Under the pieces are notes generated by a model. That model worked only from the letters and a program-made list of their open reading frames with translations. It was not told where the DNA came from and made no database searches. From NCBI RefSeq assembly GCF_041395345.1, contig NZ_JAWLAR010000009.1:1-64000 (forward strand): DNA of 64,000 nt, in the 5' to 3' direction. The DNA comes from Dokdonella sp041395345 (lineage in GTDB: Bacteria > Pseudomonadota > Gammaproteobacteria > Xanthomonadales > Rhodanobacteraceae). Of this stretch, positions 15,965 through 24,233 are shown piece by piece. Each line of letters opens with the position of its first letter. Position 1 is the stretch's first letter. A program made the translations under genes and the position numbers.

Positions 15965-18900
15965 GTCGATTTGCTCCCGTTGCTTGCGGCGGGCGGCGGC
16001 AGCCCATGCCGGCGATAGGCCAGCGGAAGCAGCAGCAAGGTCAGTGCCGTGGCACTGACCAGTCCTCCGATCACGACGATGGCCAGCGGCCGTTGTATTT
16101 CCGAGCCCGGCCCCGTAGCCAACAGCAGGGGCACCAGACCGATAGCCGTGATGCTCGCTGTCATCAGCACCGGACGCACGCGCCGCCAGGCGCCCTCGCG
16201 AACGACCGTCGTGATATCGAGTCCCTGCTCGTGCAGCTGGTTGAAGCAGGTGACCAACACCAATCCGTTGAGTACGGCGATGCCGAGCAATGCGATGAAT
16301 CCGACGGACGCCGGTACCGAAAGGTATTGCCCCGATAGCCAGAGTGCGACGATGCCGCCAACCAGTGCAAACGGGATATTCAGCAGGATCAGCAAAGCCT
16401 GGCGCACCGATCCGAACGTCATGAACAGAACAAGGAAAATCAGGACCAGAGCCGCTGGGACGACCAGCGCGAGACGCGCGGCCGCGCGCTGCTGGTTCTC
16501 GAATTGCCCGCCCCAACTCAGATGGTAGCCGGCAGGCAATTGGACGCTCTGTGCCACCGCGGCCTTCGCTTCCTCGACGAAACCCACGAGGTCACGGCCA
16601 TCGACATTGGCCTGGACCAGCGCGTAGCGGGAACCCTGTTCACGACCCACCTTCGCGGGTCCACTACCGGGAACAATGCGGGCAATGCTCGACAGCGGCA
16701 CTTCGCCTCCATCGGGCAGGCTGATGCTCATGCGCGAGAAGCGCGCCTTGGACAGGCGGATCTCATCGCCTCCACGGACAAGGATCGGGGTACGCCGATC
16801 CGGCTCGATGACCAGACCGGCACTGATACCCTCCAACTGCGCGCGCAGTTCATCCTGCACATCGGCGACGGCAAGACCCTGCCTGCCTGCAGCCATCGCA
16901 TCGATCTCAACCTTCAGATAGTCGACCCCCTCGACCGTCTGGGTCAGCACGTCCTGAGCACCCGTCGTTTCTCGCAGCACGCTGGCAATGCGCTGGGCGA
17001 GATCGCCGAGCTCGCCGAGATCTGCACCGAAAATCTTGATGGCCAGATCTCCGCGGCTGCCGGTCAGCATCTCCGAGACGCGCATCTCGATTGGCTGCGT
17101 GAATCCGTACTCGATACCGGGGAATTCGTCGAGTATCTGGCGAAGTTCGCCGACCAGCCATTCCTTGTCGCGCTCACGCCATTCATCCTTCGGCTTGAGC
17201 TCAAGGAACATGTCGGTTTCATTGAGGCTCATCGGATCCAGTCCGAGCTCATCGGAACCGACACGGGAGATGATGTGTCGGACTTCTGGAATGCCGGCCA
17301 TGATCGCCTTCTCCACGGCCAAGTCGAGTTCCACCGAGCGTTCAAGCGAAATTGATGGTGACTTCACCAACTGAATCAGCACATCGCCTTCATCCATGGT
17401 CGGCATGAAGCTCTTGCCGGTACCAAGATAGCCAATGGCGCCTAGCACCAGTGCCAGCACTCCCGCGACATACGCGTATAAGGGCTTTGCCAGTACCTTC
17501 TCGAGCAGGGGTCGATAGAAGCCGTCGACCTTGCGCATCAGCCAAGGCTCGTCATGCGCCCCTTCCTTCATCAAGTAGGACGCCAGAATTGGCACGAATG
17601 TCAGCGACGCCAGCAGCGATGCGGCGAGCGCAAACACGATGGTCAGCGCTACCGGCGCAAACAGCTTGCCCTCAAGTCCCTGCAGGGTCAGCAGCGGCAG
17701 AAAAGTGAGCGCGATAATGAGCATGCCAGCGGCCACCGGCGTGGCGACCTCGCGAGTCGCTGCATAGATGCGATGCAGGCGCGGAAGATGGGCGCTGGAT
17801 GCCTGCGGATCGAGCCGGGTGACGGTGTTCTCGACCACGACCACGGCCGCATCGACAATCAGGCCGATGGCGATCGCCAGGCCACCGAGGCTCATCAGGT
17901 TTGCGCTTTGTCCTGTCAGCCGCATCAACAGAAACGTGGACAGGGCCGCAAAAGGAAGGATGAGTGCAACGACGATCGCCGCCCGCAGATTGCCAAGAAA
18001 CAGAAGAAGCAGGATGACCACCAGCACGGTGGCCTCGACCAGCGCGTTCTTGACTGTACCGACCGCGCGTTCAATCAGGGTACTGCGGTTGTAGAATGGG
18101 CGGATGCTTACCCCGGCCGGAAGAGCAGCCTGCATCTGCATCAGCCGTGACTCTACGCTCGCGACCAGTTGCGAGGCATCGGCACCGCGCAGCGCCACGA
18201 CGATGCCCTCGACCGCCTCAGCCTCGCCGTCGCGTGTAACTGCACCATAGCGGGTCAGTGCCTCTATGCGGATGTCGGCGATGTCACGGACGCGCAGCGG
18301 TGGCATGCCGGACTTGATCACCACGTTGCCGATATCGTTGGCCGTCTGCAATGCGCCCTCGGCGCGCACGATCAACGCCGACTCGCCGGCTTGCAGGCGA
18401 CCGGCACCATCGTTGCGGTTGTTGCGCACAAGCGCATCGACGACGTCGCCAAGGTGCAAGTCATTGGTGGTCAGCCGACCGCGGTCGGGTATCACCACGA
18501 AGCTCCTGGCTTCACCGCCAAGCACGTTCACGTCAGCTACGCCGGGAATGGTTCGCAACGCCGGACGCAGGGTCCAGTCGAGCAGGCTGCGACGTTCCTG
18601 CAAACTCAGAGCGTCACCTTCGACGGTGAACATGTAGACATCGGAAAGGGGCGTGGAAATCGGCGCCAGACCGCCCGTGACGTCACCCGGCAATGAGGCG
18701 GAGACATTGGCAAAGCGCTCGGCAACCTGCTGGCGCGCCCAGTAGATATCAGTGCCTTCATTGAAATCCAGGGTGATGTCGGCGATCGCGTACTTGGCCG
18801 TCGAACGCAGCATGGCGGCGTTCGGCACACCGAGCAGTTCCATCTCCAGCGGCGTGATCACGCGCGCCTCGACTTCTTCCGGTGTCATCCCCGGCGCCTT

Positions 18901-19053
18901 CAGGATCATCTTTACCTGTGTGGGCGAAATGTCGGGAAAGGCATCGATGGGCAGGCGCATGAACGCCATCGCACCTGCTACCGAAATTGCCAGGGCGACC
19001 AGCAGCACCAGCAGGCGCTGGCGCAGCGAAAATTCGATCAGGCGCTCGAGCAT
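15961..19053 (-). CDS. Heavy-metal efflux RND pump (CzcA/CusA family)
   Basis: A 1030-residue HME-type RND transporter. The N-terminus LPIDAFPDISPTQVKM (about residues 34-49) is the family signature, and helix 4 reads GLAIAIGLIVDAAVVVVEN (about 388-406) with one Asp and a Glu, as in CzcA/NccA-type divalent pumps, rather than the GAMVDAAIVMIEN of CusA. No extended His-rich loop is seen. It probably moves Zn, Co, Cd or Ni from periplasm or cytoplasm; substrate choice is inferred only. Operon: two-component system, adaptor, pump, DUF3240, channel. Confidence 0.92.
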   Translation of the reverse strand: MLERLIEFSLRQRLLVLLVALAISVAGAMAFMRLPIDAFPDISPTQVKMILKAPGMTPEEVEARVITPLEMELLGVPNAAMLRSTAKYAIADITLDFNEGTDIYWARQQVAERFANVSASLPGDVTGGLAPISTPLSDVYMFTVEGDALSLQERRSLLDWTLRPALRTIPGVADVNVLGGEARSFVVIPDRGRLTTNDLHLGDVVDALVRNNRNDGAGRLQAGESALIVRAEGALQTANDIGNVVIKSGMPPLRVRDIADIRIEALTRYGAVTRDGEAEAVEGIVVALRGADASQLVASVESRLMQMQAALPAGVSIRPFYNRSTLIERAVGTVKNALVEATVLVVILLLLFLGNLRAAIVVALILPFAALSTFLLMRLTGQSANLMSLGGLAIAIGLIVDAAVVVVENTVTRLDPQASSAHLPRLHRIYAATREVATPVAAGMLIIALTFLPLLTLQGLEGKLFAPVALTIVFALAASLLASLTFVPILASYLMKEGAHDEPWLMRKVDGFYRPLLEKVLAKPLYAYVAGVLALVLGAIGYLGTGKSFMPTMDEGDVLIQLVKSPSISLERSVELDLAVEKAIMAGIPEVRHIISRVGSDELGLDPMSLNETDMFLELKPKDEWRERDKEWLVGELRQILDEFPGIEYGFTQPIEMRVSEMLTGSRGDLAIKIFGADLGELGDLAQRIASVLRETTGAQDVLTQTVEGVDYLKVEIDAMAAGRQGLAVADVQDELRAQLEGISAGLVIEPDRRTPILVRGGDEIRLSKARFSRMSISLPDGGEVPLSSIARIVPGSGPAKVGREQGSRYALVQANVDGRDLVGFVEEAKAAVAQSVQLPAGYHLSWGGQFENQQRAAARLALVVPAALVLIFLVLFMTFGSVRQALLILLNIPFALVGGIVALWLSGQYLSVPASVGFIALLGIAVLNGLVLVTCFNQLHEQGLDITTVVREGAWRRVRPVLMTASITAIGLVPLLLATGPGSEIQRPLAIVVIGGLVSATALTLLLLPLAYRRHGLPPPAASNGSKST

Positions 19054-19060
19054 GGTCGCG

Positions 19061-20269
19061 CTACTCCTGTACCGGTGCCAGCGTTTTCAGGACACTGGCG
19101 CCGCGTGCTACAACGCGCATGCCCGCAGTCAGGCCAGCACCGCGCACGACGGCACTGTCGAGGTCGCCACCCAGATGGTCGACGACGATGCCGCGGAACC
19201 CGTTGTCTTCTTCCACGTAGAGGACTTCGCGCGGTCCATGTGACAGGAGTGCACTGACTGGCACAATCAGCGCCTCGGGCGGCGCCGGCAATAGCAGCGA
19301 CGCTTCGATCTGCTGTCCCACGACCAGGGCGCCCGGTGCAGCGGTGCGTGCGCGCACGCGCAAGCTCTGGGTGGTGCTTTCGATATCCGCGCCGATGGCG
19401 ACTACCTGGCCCATCGCACCATTCGGCAGAACAATCGACAGTCCGGTGCGCAGTTCGGCGCGCAAGTTGACCGGCACGCTGAAGACGATGTCCAGTTCGT
19501 CCGTCGCGGCAATGACAAAGGCCGGCGCCATGGCCTGCAGGGCTTCACCGGGAGCGACAAGGCGACGCAAGACCTGGCCAGCCCGTGGCGCCAGAACCTC
19601 ATACTCGCCGGGAAGTCCATCGGCGGCCATTCGCAGTTGCGAGAGCATCTCCTGCGCTTCGGCAAGGCTGGCCCTGGCCGCTCTTGCGCGCGCCACGCTG
19701 TCGTTCCTGCGTGACGCGGAGATGATGCCTTCCTGCGCCAGCGTGGTATCGCGATTTGCCTTCTCGACAGCCGCCGTCGTTTCCGCGCGGGCGCGGGCGA
19801 GATCACCGCGTGCTTCAATCAGATCGCGACTGCGCAAGCGCAGCATGGGCTGCGCCTCGCTGACCTGCTCGCCTTCATCCACCAGTATGCGCGTCACCAC
19901 GCCGCTGTAGGGCACGGTGACCTGAGTGCTCGAAGCGAGTGGTGCCAATACTTCCGCGGGCAGGCCGGTTACCGGCACGCTTTCGGCTGCGACTGCGTCG
20001 ATAAGCTCGATGCCGAGCGCATCGCGCTGGGTGACACTGAGCTGTATGTGGGCTTGCGCATCAGCCTCCGGCAACTTGCTCTCGTGCGCGGATTCAACAG
20101 AGCCCGAGCCCCGCAACAACCAGGCGGCCAGAGTGAGTAGCGCCACCAGCGCCGCCAGGGCAATCCAGTGGATGGGTCTGAGGCGTGCTGGCGACATCAT
20201 GCGCATACCGTTCAAGGGGAATGCCGCCATGCTGCCGGCGCCAGCTTTGGCCCGGCTTAAGTCAAACAC
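19061..20269 (-). CDS. RND periplasmic adaptor (CzcB-type)
   Basis: A membrane-fusion protein of up to 402 residues with an N-terminal membrane helix (about residues 35-53), lipoyl half VTVPYSGVVTRILVDEGEQV (about 116-135), an alpha-hairpin (about 145-205), the second half VLAPRAGQVLRRLVAPGE (about 213-230), then barrel domains. It ends 7 bp before the pump gene. The GTG start 20269 has GAGCGA upstream and lies 11 bp after the kinase stop; internal ATGs at 20230 and 20206 are possible but have weak binding sites. No His-rich metal-binding tail is present. Confidence 0.87.
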   Translation of the reverse strand: MFDLSRAKAGAGSMAAFPLNGMRMMSPARLRPIHWIALAALVALLTLAAWLLRGSGSVESAHESKLPEADAQAHIQLSVTQRDALGIELIDAVAAESVPVTGLPAEVLAPLASSTQVTVPYSGVVTRILVDEGEQVSEAQPMLRLRSRDLIEARGDLARARAETTAAVEKANRDTTLAQEGIISASRRNDSVARARAARASLAEAQEMLSQLRMAADGLPGEYEVLAPRAGQVLRRLVAPGEALQAMAPAFVIAATDELDIVFSVPVNLRAELRTGLSIVLPNGAMGQVVAIGADIESTTQSLRVRARTAAPGALVVGQQIEASLLLPAPPEALIVPVSALLSHGPREVLYVEEDNGFRGIVVDHLGGDLDSAVVRGAGLTAGMRVVARGASVLKTLAPVQE

Positions 20270-20280
20270 TCGCTCTTGCG

Positions 20281-21687
20281 CTATAGGGCGGCAAATGGCC
20301 CCAAGCGGGCGACCACGGCATCACCCTCGAGAGCGAACTCGAGGGTCAGGCCCAGCGCGTCGGCCATCGCCATTGCCAGTGCCAGGCCGAGTCCGGCGTG
20401 GCTGGCATCGGCGTCCTCACCATGCCCGCGCCAGTAGCGTTCACCAAAGTGCACGACATCGCCGGCATTCAATTCGTGCGCCCGGTTGCGCACGCACAGG
20501 GTGTATGAGCCAGCGGTCGTATCGATCGATATTCGCACCCGTTCCTCGGCGTCACCATACTCATGCGCGTTGTGCAGCAGATTGGTGAGGATACGCTCGA
20601 GCATGCCTACATCACTGTGGATCCAGACCGGGGCCGGCAGTTCGAGCGCAAAACGCTGTGCGCCGTCAAAGCCTTCCGCCTGTCCAAGACTGCTGACCTG
20701 CTGGCGCAGCAACGCAGCCAGATCGAGAGGGTCGGGCGCCGGCGCGAGCTGTCCGGACTCGTAGCGTGCGAGCGCCAGCAGGGCCTGAATACCGCGTTCC
20801 ATGCGGGCATTGGCGGCCAGTGCGGCCTCTAATCCGGAGCGCAGCGCCGGCGCGTCGCCAACGGCCAGGGCGTGTTCTGCGCTGGTCCGGATTTCGGCTA
20901 TTGGCGTGCGCATTTCATGGGCAATATTGCGCGAGAAGCGGCGCTCGCGCTCGGCCGAATGCATGAGCCGCTGCAATGAATTGCGCACAGCAGTGGCATA
21001 TGGAATCAGTTCTCGAGGCAAGTGTCCGGTTTGTGCGAGAACATCGTCATCGGAACGCAATCGGCTTAGACGCTCACCTTCCATGCGCATGCCATCGAAG
21101 GCCTTGCGCAACAGCCAGAGGCAGATCAGTACAGTGAACCCTATGGCGAGCAGGATGCCGCCGAGCAGAACGCCATGCACCGTACGCTCGGTTCGGTCCC
21201 AGCTCTCTCGCTCGGTAGCCAGCACAAGTCGCCAGTCGCCCATCGGCTCCCGGCCCTGCTGCAATCGCAAGACGATTGCGCGACCGTCATGACCGTCCGG
21301 CAACGGGGTGTCGTAGAATTGTGAAGAGGTGCTCGCGGCGGGCAGGGAAAGCGCACCCGAGCCGCTGTTGACCGAGGCCAGTCGCAGCTGGTTGTCGCTA
21401 TCGAACAGGGCGAAGAATTCGGCATGTCCAGCAAGATCGTAGGCTGGCAGGAGCTTGCGCAATTCCTCCGGATCATGCTCGACGATCTGCGCGGAAAATG
21501 CTTCCGCGCGCGCAGCCAGAAACTGATCCAGGCGGTCGTAGAGATTCCGGTCCACTAGAACATCGAGAACGAAAAAGAGTCCCCCGAACAGCATGCCGAT
21601 CGCCAGGGTCAGCTGCCACGCCAATTGACCCTGCAAGGACCAGTCGCTCATTTCAGCCTTGGCCGACTGCCACTCAGTCGAGGACAT
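20281..21687 (-). CDS. Sensor histidine kinase (CusS/CzcS-type)
   Basis: A 468-residue membrane kinase. Two helices (about residues 25-45 and 175-195) bracket a periplasmic sensor of about 130 residues. A HAMP-like linker leads to the H-box FSRNIAHEMRTPIAE (about 250-264), N-box ILTNLLHNAHEYG (about 365) and a G-box AGLGLALAMAMADAL (about 434). It would detect periplasmic metal and phosphorylate the regulator encoded just upstream, with which it overlaps by 14 bp. Placement directly ahead of the RND genes supports self-contained metal induction. Confidence 0.88.
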   Translation of the reverse strand: MSSTEWQSAKAEMSDWSLQGQLAWQLTLAIGMLFGGLFFVLDVLVDRNLYDRLDQFLAARAEAFSAQIVEHDPEELRKLLPAYDLAGHAEFFALFDSDNQLRLASVNSGSGALSLPAASTSSQFYDTPLPDGHDGRAIVLRLQQGREPMGDWRLVLATERESWDRTERTVHGVLLGGILLAIGFTVLICLWLLRKAFDGMRMEGERLSRLRSDDDVLAQTGHLPRELIPYATAVRNSLQRLMHSAERERRFSRNIAHEMRTPIAEIRTSAEHALAVGDAPALRSGLEAALAANARMERGIQALLALARYESGQLAPAPDPLDLAALLRQQVSSLGQAEGFDGAQRFALELPAPVWIHSDVGMLERILTNLLHNAHEYGDAEERVRISIDTTAGSYTLCVRNRAHELNAGDVVHFGERYWRGHGEDADASHAGLGLALAMAMADALGLTLEFALEGDAVVARLGPFAAL

Positions 21688-22339
21688 AACCGAATCCTCG
21701 CCGGGTTTCGATCAGATCCGCTTGGCCATGCGCGGCCAGCTTTGCGCGCAGTGTACTGATGATCACTTCTACCACCTTGTCTGAAGATTCGCTGGCACTA
21801 TCGTAGAGTCGCTCGTAGATCTGCTGACGCGACAACACGCGTCCGCGCTCGCGTATCAGCAATTCGAGCAACCCGTATTCCTTCGGCGTCAGCAGGAGGT
21901 CGTGGCCATCCCAGCGGGCGCGTCGTGCATGCAGATCGATACTGAGATCGCCGTGGCGCAGTTCGGCGTCGCCAGATTCCTGAGGTCTGCGTGCCAGGGC
22001 GCGCAATCGGGCGAGCAATTCGTTCAGGGCAAAAGGCTTGACGATGTAGTCGTCGGCGCCTGCATCGAGCGCGGCCACCCGGTCGCCGACCTGGTCGCGC
22101 GCCGAAAGCATCAGCACCCGCGCCCGCCCGCCCTTGCGTCGCAGCTCACGCAACACATCGATACCCTCGCGTCGCGGCAACATCCAGTCAAGCACGACCA
22201 GATCATAGTTGTTGCTGCAGAGAAACGCGGCCGCAGATACGCCATCGGCGGCATGATCACAGCTGTAACCCTCACGCGTCAGGCTGCCCATCAGCGCATC
22301 GGCAAGGGTGGGAGAATCCTCCACAATCAATAAACGCAA
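21674..22339 (-). CDS. OmpR-family response regulator of the metal RND operon
   Basis: A 221-residue regulator: receiver domain (1-115; acidic pocket in IVEDSP, phospho-acceptor in LVVLDWMLP about residue 51, Lys in IVKPF about 102) and winged helix (about 125-220, with LLTPKEYGLLELLIRERG). The start is a TTG at 22339: AAGGAGG lies 7 bases upstream, the best ribosome-binding site in this region, and the next upstream ATG would add a non-homologous tail. It is the first gene of a six-gene minus-strand operon for a metal RND system. Confidence 0.9.
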   Translation of the reverse strand: MRLLIVEDSPTLADALMGSLTREGYSCDHAADGVSAAAFLCSNNYDLVVLDWMLPRREGIDVLRELRRKGGRARVLMLSARDQVGDRVAALDAGADDYIVKPFALNELLARLRALARRPQESGDAELRHGDLSIDLHARRARWDGHDLLLTPKEYGLLELLIRERGRVLSRQQIYERLYDSASESSDKVVEVIISTLRAKLAAHGQADLIETRRGFGYVLD

Positions 22340-22679
22340 GGCATCACCTCCTTGATCGCGTTTTGCGCGAAGCGTTGCCAGACCCGCTGTCCCGCTGCGC
22401 ATCCGCAGCACTCTTTCGCCGCAGCATGCAGCAGAAACCTGTTCCCATGCTTAAGTCATTGCGCAATTGCCTATGCTGGCACCTGCTGCAAGCACTTGGT
22501 GACTCGATCGGGAGCTGCTCCGGCACGGGGGAAGCCGCAGCCAACCAGCTCCGGCTGCACACAATTCGCATGTTGCGACGCATTGCAAGCCGGGTCGATC
22601 CGGATTCCGGCATCACGACGCAGTCCGCAGCTCCAGCCTGAATCACCTACATTGCTTTCGGAGTCGCGCACTCTTGGAC
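22340..22679. other. Intergenic region without an intact gene
   Basis: This stretch holds the upstream region of the metal-RND operon on the minus strand. Open frames exist but none resembles a protein and none has a good start. No clear operator repeat for the response regulator was found by eye. It borders the ABC-ATPase remnant. Confidence 0.5.
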
Positions 22680-22912
22680 CAGGTTGCGCCAAGCGCGAAC
22701 TGGTCATCCTTGCCGAAGAATCCACCGCCCCTCTCGACAGCGCGCACACCATGGCGGTAATAGGTATCCTCAACAACATGACCCGCAAGTACGGGACCGC
22801 GATCATCGTTGTTGCCCTTGACCCGGTAATCATCCCCCGGTTTGTGCGCAAACACCATATCCGCGACAAAGTCACGCACGAGGAGACTGGCGAAGACCGG
22901 TCAGAACCAGGC
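22680..22912 (+). pseudogene. Decayed 3' remnant of an ABC-transporter ATPase (DevA/LolD/MacB type)
   Basis: About 70 codons match the C-terminal end of the DevA-like export ATPase family. ELVILAEESTAPLD corresponds to the Walker B / D-loop LVLADEPTAALD; VIGILNNMTRKYGTAIIVV, HIRDKVTHEETGED and intervening residues match its C-terminal motif (HIRDG-THEEAGEGR). The Walker A, Q-loop and signature regions are absent. The Walker B DEP has become EES and the switch histidine region (THDEKII) reads ALDPVII, so the piece cannot be an active ATPase. It has no start codon in the homologous part and ends without a stop near the EncFtn gene. No permease gene adjoins. Confidence 0.72.
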
Positions 22913-22947
22913 ACCGCACTACCCACCACCCTACAGGAGAATCACCC

Positions 22948-23235
22948 ATGTCCAGCGTCGGCTATCACGAACCTTTTGAATCACTCTCGAACGAAACCCG
23001 CGACATGCACCGCGCCATCGTTTCGCTGATGGAAGAACTGGAGGCCGTGGACTGGTACAACCAGCGTTGCGATGCCTGCAGCGACGAAACGCTGAAGAAG
23101 ATCCTTGCGCACAATCGCGATGAGGAAAAGGAACATGCCGCGATGCTGCTCGAATGGATCCGGCGCAGGGATCCCAAGTTCTCCAGCGAGATGAAGGACT
23201 ACCTGTTCACCGAGAAGTCCCTCAGCCACGACTGA
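22948..23235 (+). CDS. Encapsulated-ferritin-like protein (EncFtn) without encapsulin
   Basis: A 95-residue two-helix ferritin-like protein. MEELEAVDWYNQR (residues 28-40) and AHNRDEEKEHAAMLLEW (54-70) closely follow Rhodospirillum rubrum EncFtn; E30, E60 and H63 correspond to its ferroxidase ligands E32, E62 and H65. The subunits of that protein dimerise to form the diiron site and assemble as a decamer inside an encapsulin shell. Here the protein stops right after the second helix (FTEKSLSHD), so the C-terminal encapsulin-targeting peptide is missing, and no encapsulin gene follows. AGGAGA precedes the ATG. Two extra cysteines (C41, C44) sit in the inter-helix loop. Confidence 0.88.
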   Translation: MSSVGYHEPFESLSNETRDMHRAIVSLMEELEAVDWYNQRCDACSDETLKKILAHNRDEEKEHAAMLLEWIRRRDPKFSSEMKDYLFTEKSLSHD

Positions 23236-23310
23236 GGCGACGCCGAAAAGCATCATGAGATCGACAGATCGGATACGCTGTTCCGACACCCGAACCGGGA
23301 CCGAGCCGCC

Positions 23311-24195
23311 ATGATCGACCCTGCCGAACTCGAAGCGATGCAACAGGCAATCATGCGCGGGGCGGCCTATCGTCTGCCCCAGGATGATGCCGAATTTCTC
23401 AACAGCGACGATCTGCGCCCACTGCGTCTGCAGCTTGAGTTGCTCAAGCCCGAGCACGACCTGCGTGAGCAGGGCATTGCCTCGACGGTCGTGGTATTCG
23501 GCAGTGCACGTATAGCCTCCGAGGCAGACGCCAGAGCCGAGCTGGAAGCTGCGCAAGCTTCTGCACAAGGCCCTGCCGGTAACGGCCCGGATGCGGCGGC
23601 CCGGATTGCAACCGCCAGGCGCCGCTTGTCCCAATCGGTCTACTACGAAGAAGCGCGGCGTTTCAGCCACCTTGTCTCGACTCGTTTCCAGCAGGCAGGC
23701 CGTCGCGACTTCGTGGTTGTCACCGGCGGCGGGCCAGGCATCATGGAGGCAGCCAATCGCGGCGCCTACGAGGCCGGCGCGCGTTCGATCGGCCTGAACA
23801 TCATCCTGCCGCACGAGCAGCGGCCGAACCCCTACATCAGCCCCGAGCTGGCATTCCGCTTCCACTATTTCGCGCTGCGCAAGATGCATTTCCTGATGCG
23901 CGCACGCGGACTGGTCGCATTTCCCGGCGGCTTCGGCACGCTTGATGAATTGCTCGACGTGTTGACCCTGGTGCAGACAGGCAAGATGCCGCGCATACCG
24001 ATCGTCCTGGTCGGTCGCGAATTCTGGCAGCGCGTGATCGACTTCGACTACCTCGTCGAGGAAGGTTTCATCAGCAAGGCTGACCTTGACCTGTTCACAC
24101 GCGTCGACCGTGCCGAGGAAATTGTCGCCGTGCTCGCCGACTTCCATGGCGCTGCGCCAGCCTCTGATGCCGATAGCGTGGATAACGCCCCTTGA
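23311..24195 (+). CDS. LOG-family (TIGR00730-like) nucleotide phosphoribohydrolase
   Basis: A 294-residue Rossmann-fold protein with the LOG signatures VTGGGPGIMEAANRGA (about residues 140-155) and PGGFGTLDELLDVLTL (about 208-223). The family, often mislabelled lysine decarboxylase, hydrolyses nucleoside 5'-monophosphates (cytokinin riboside or purine/pyrimidine nucleotides) to base and ribose phosphate. This is the longer subgroup with an N-terminal helical extension and an Ala-rich insert (about 75-105). It follows EncFtn by 75 bp and converges with the beta-CASP gene. Confidence 0.87.
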   Translation: MIDPAELEAMQQAIMRGAAYRLPQDDAEFLNSDDLRPLRLQLELLKPEHDLREQGIASTVVVFGSARIASEADARAELEAAQASAQGPAGNGPDAAARIATARRRLSQSVYYEEARRFSHLVSTRFQQAGRRDFVVVTGGGPGIMEAANRGAYEAGARSIGLNIILPHEQRPNPYISPELAFRFHYFALRKMHFLMRARGLVAFPGGFGTLDELLDVLTLVQTGKMPRIPIVLVGREFWQRVIDFDYLVEEGFISKADLDLFTRVDRAEEIVAVLADFHGAAPASDADSVDNAP

Positions 24196-24233
24196 GTGTC
24201 CTCTGGAGGGCGGCCGGATGCGCGTAGCTGATT

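Noticed and set aside
22352..23029. A 225-codon open frame covering the ABC remnant and the start of EncFtn.
   Set aside because: Only the middle is homologous to ABC ATPases; the leader has no similarity and the end runs out of frame into EncFtn. Treated as a pseudogene segment only.
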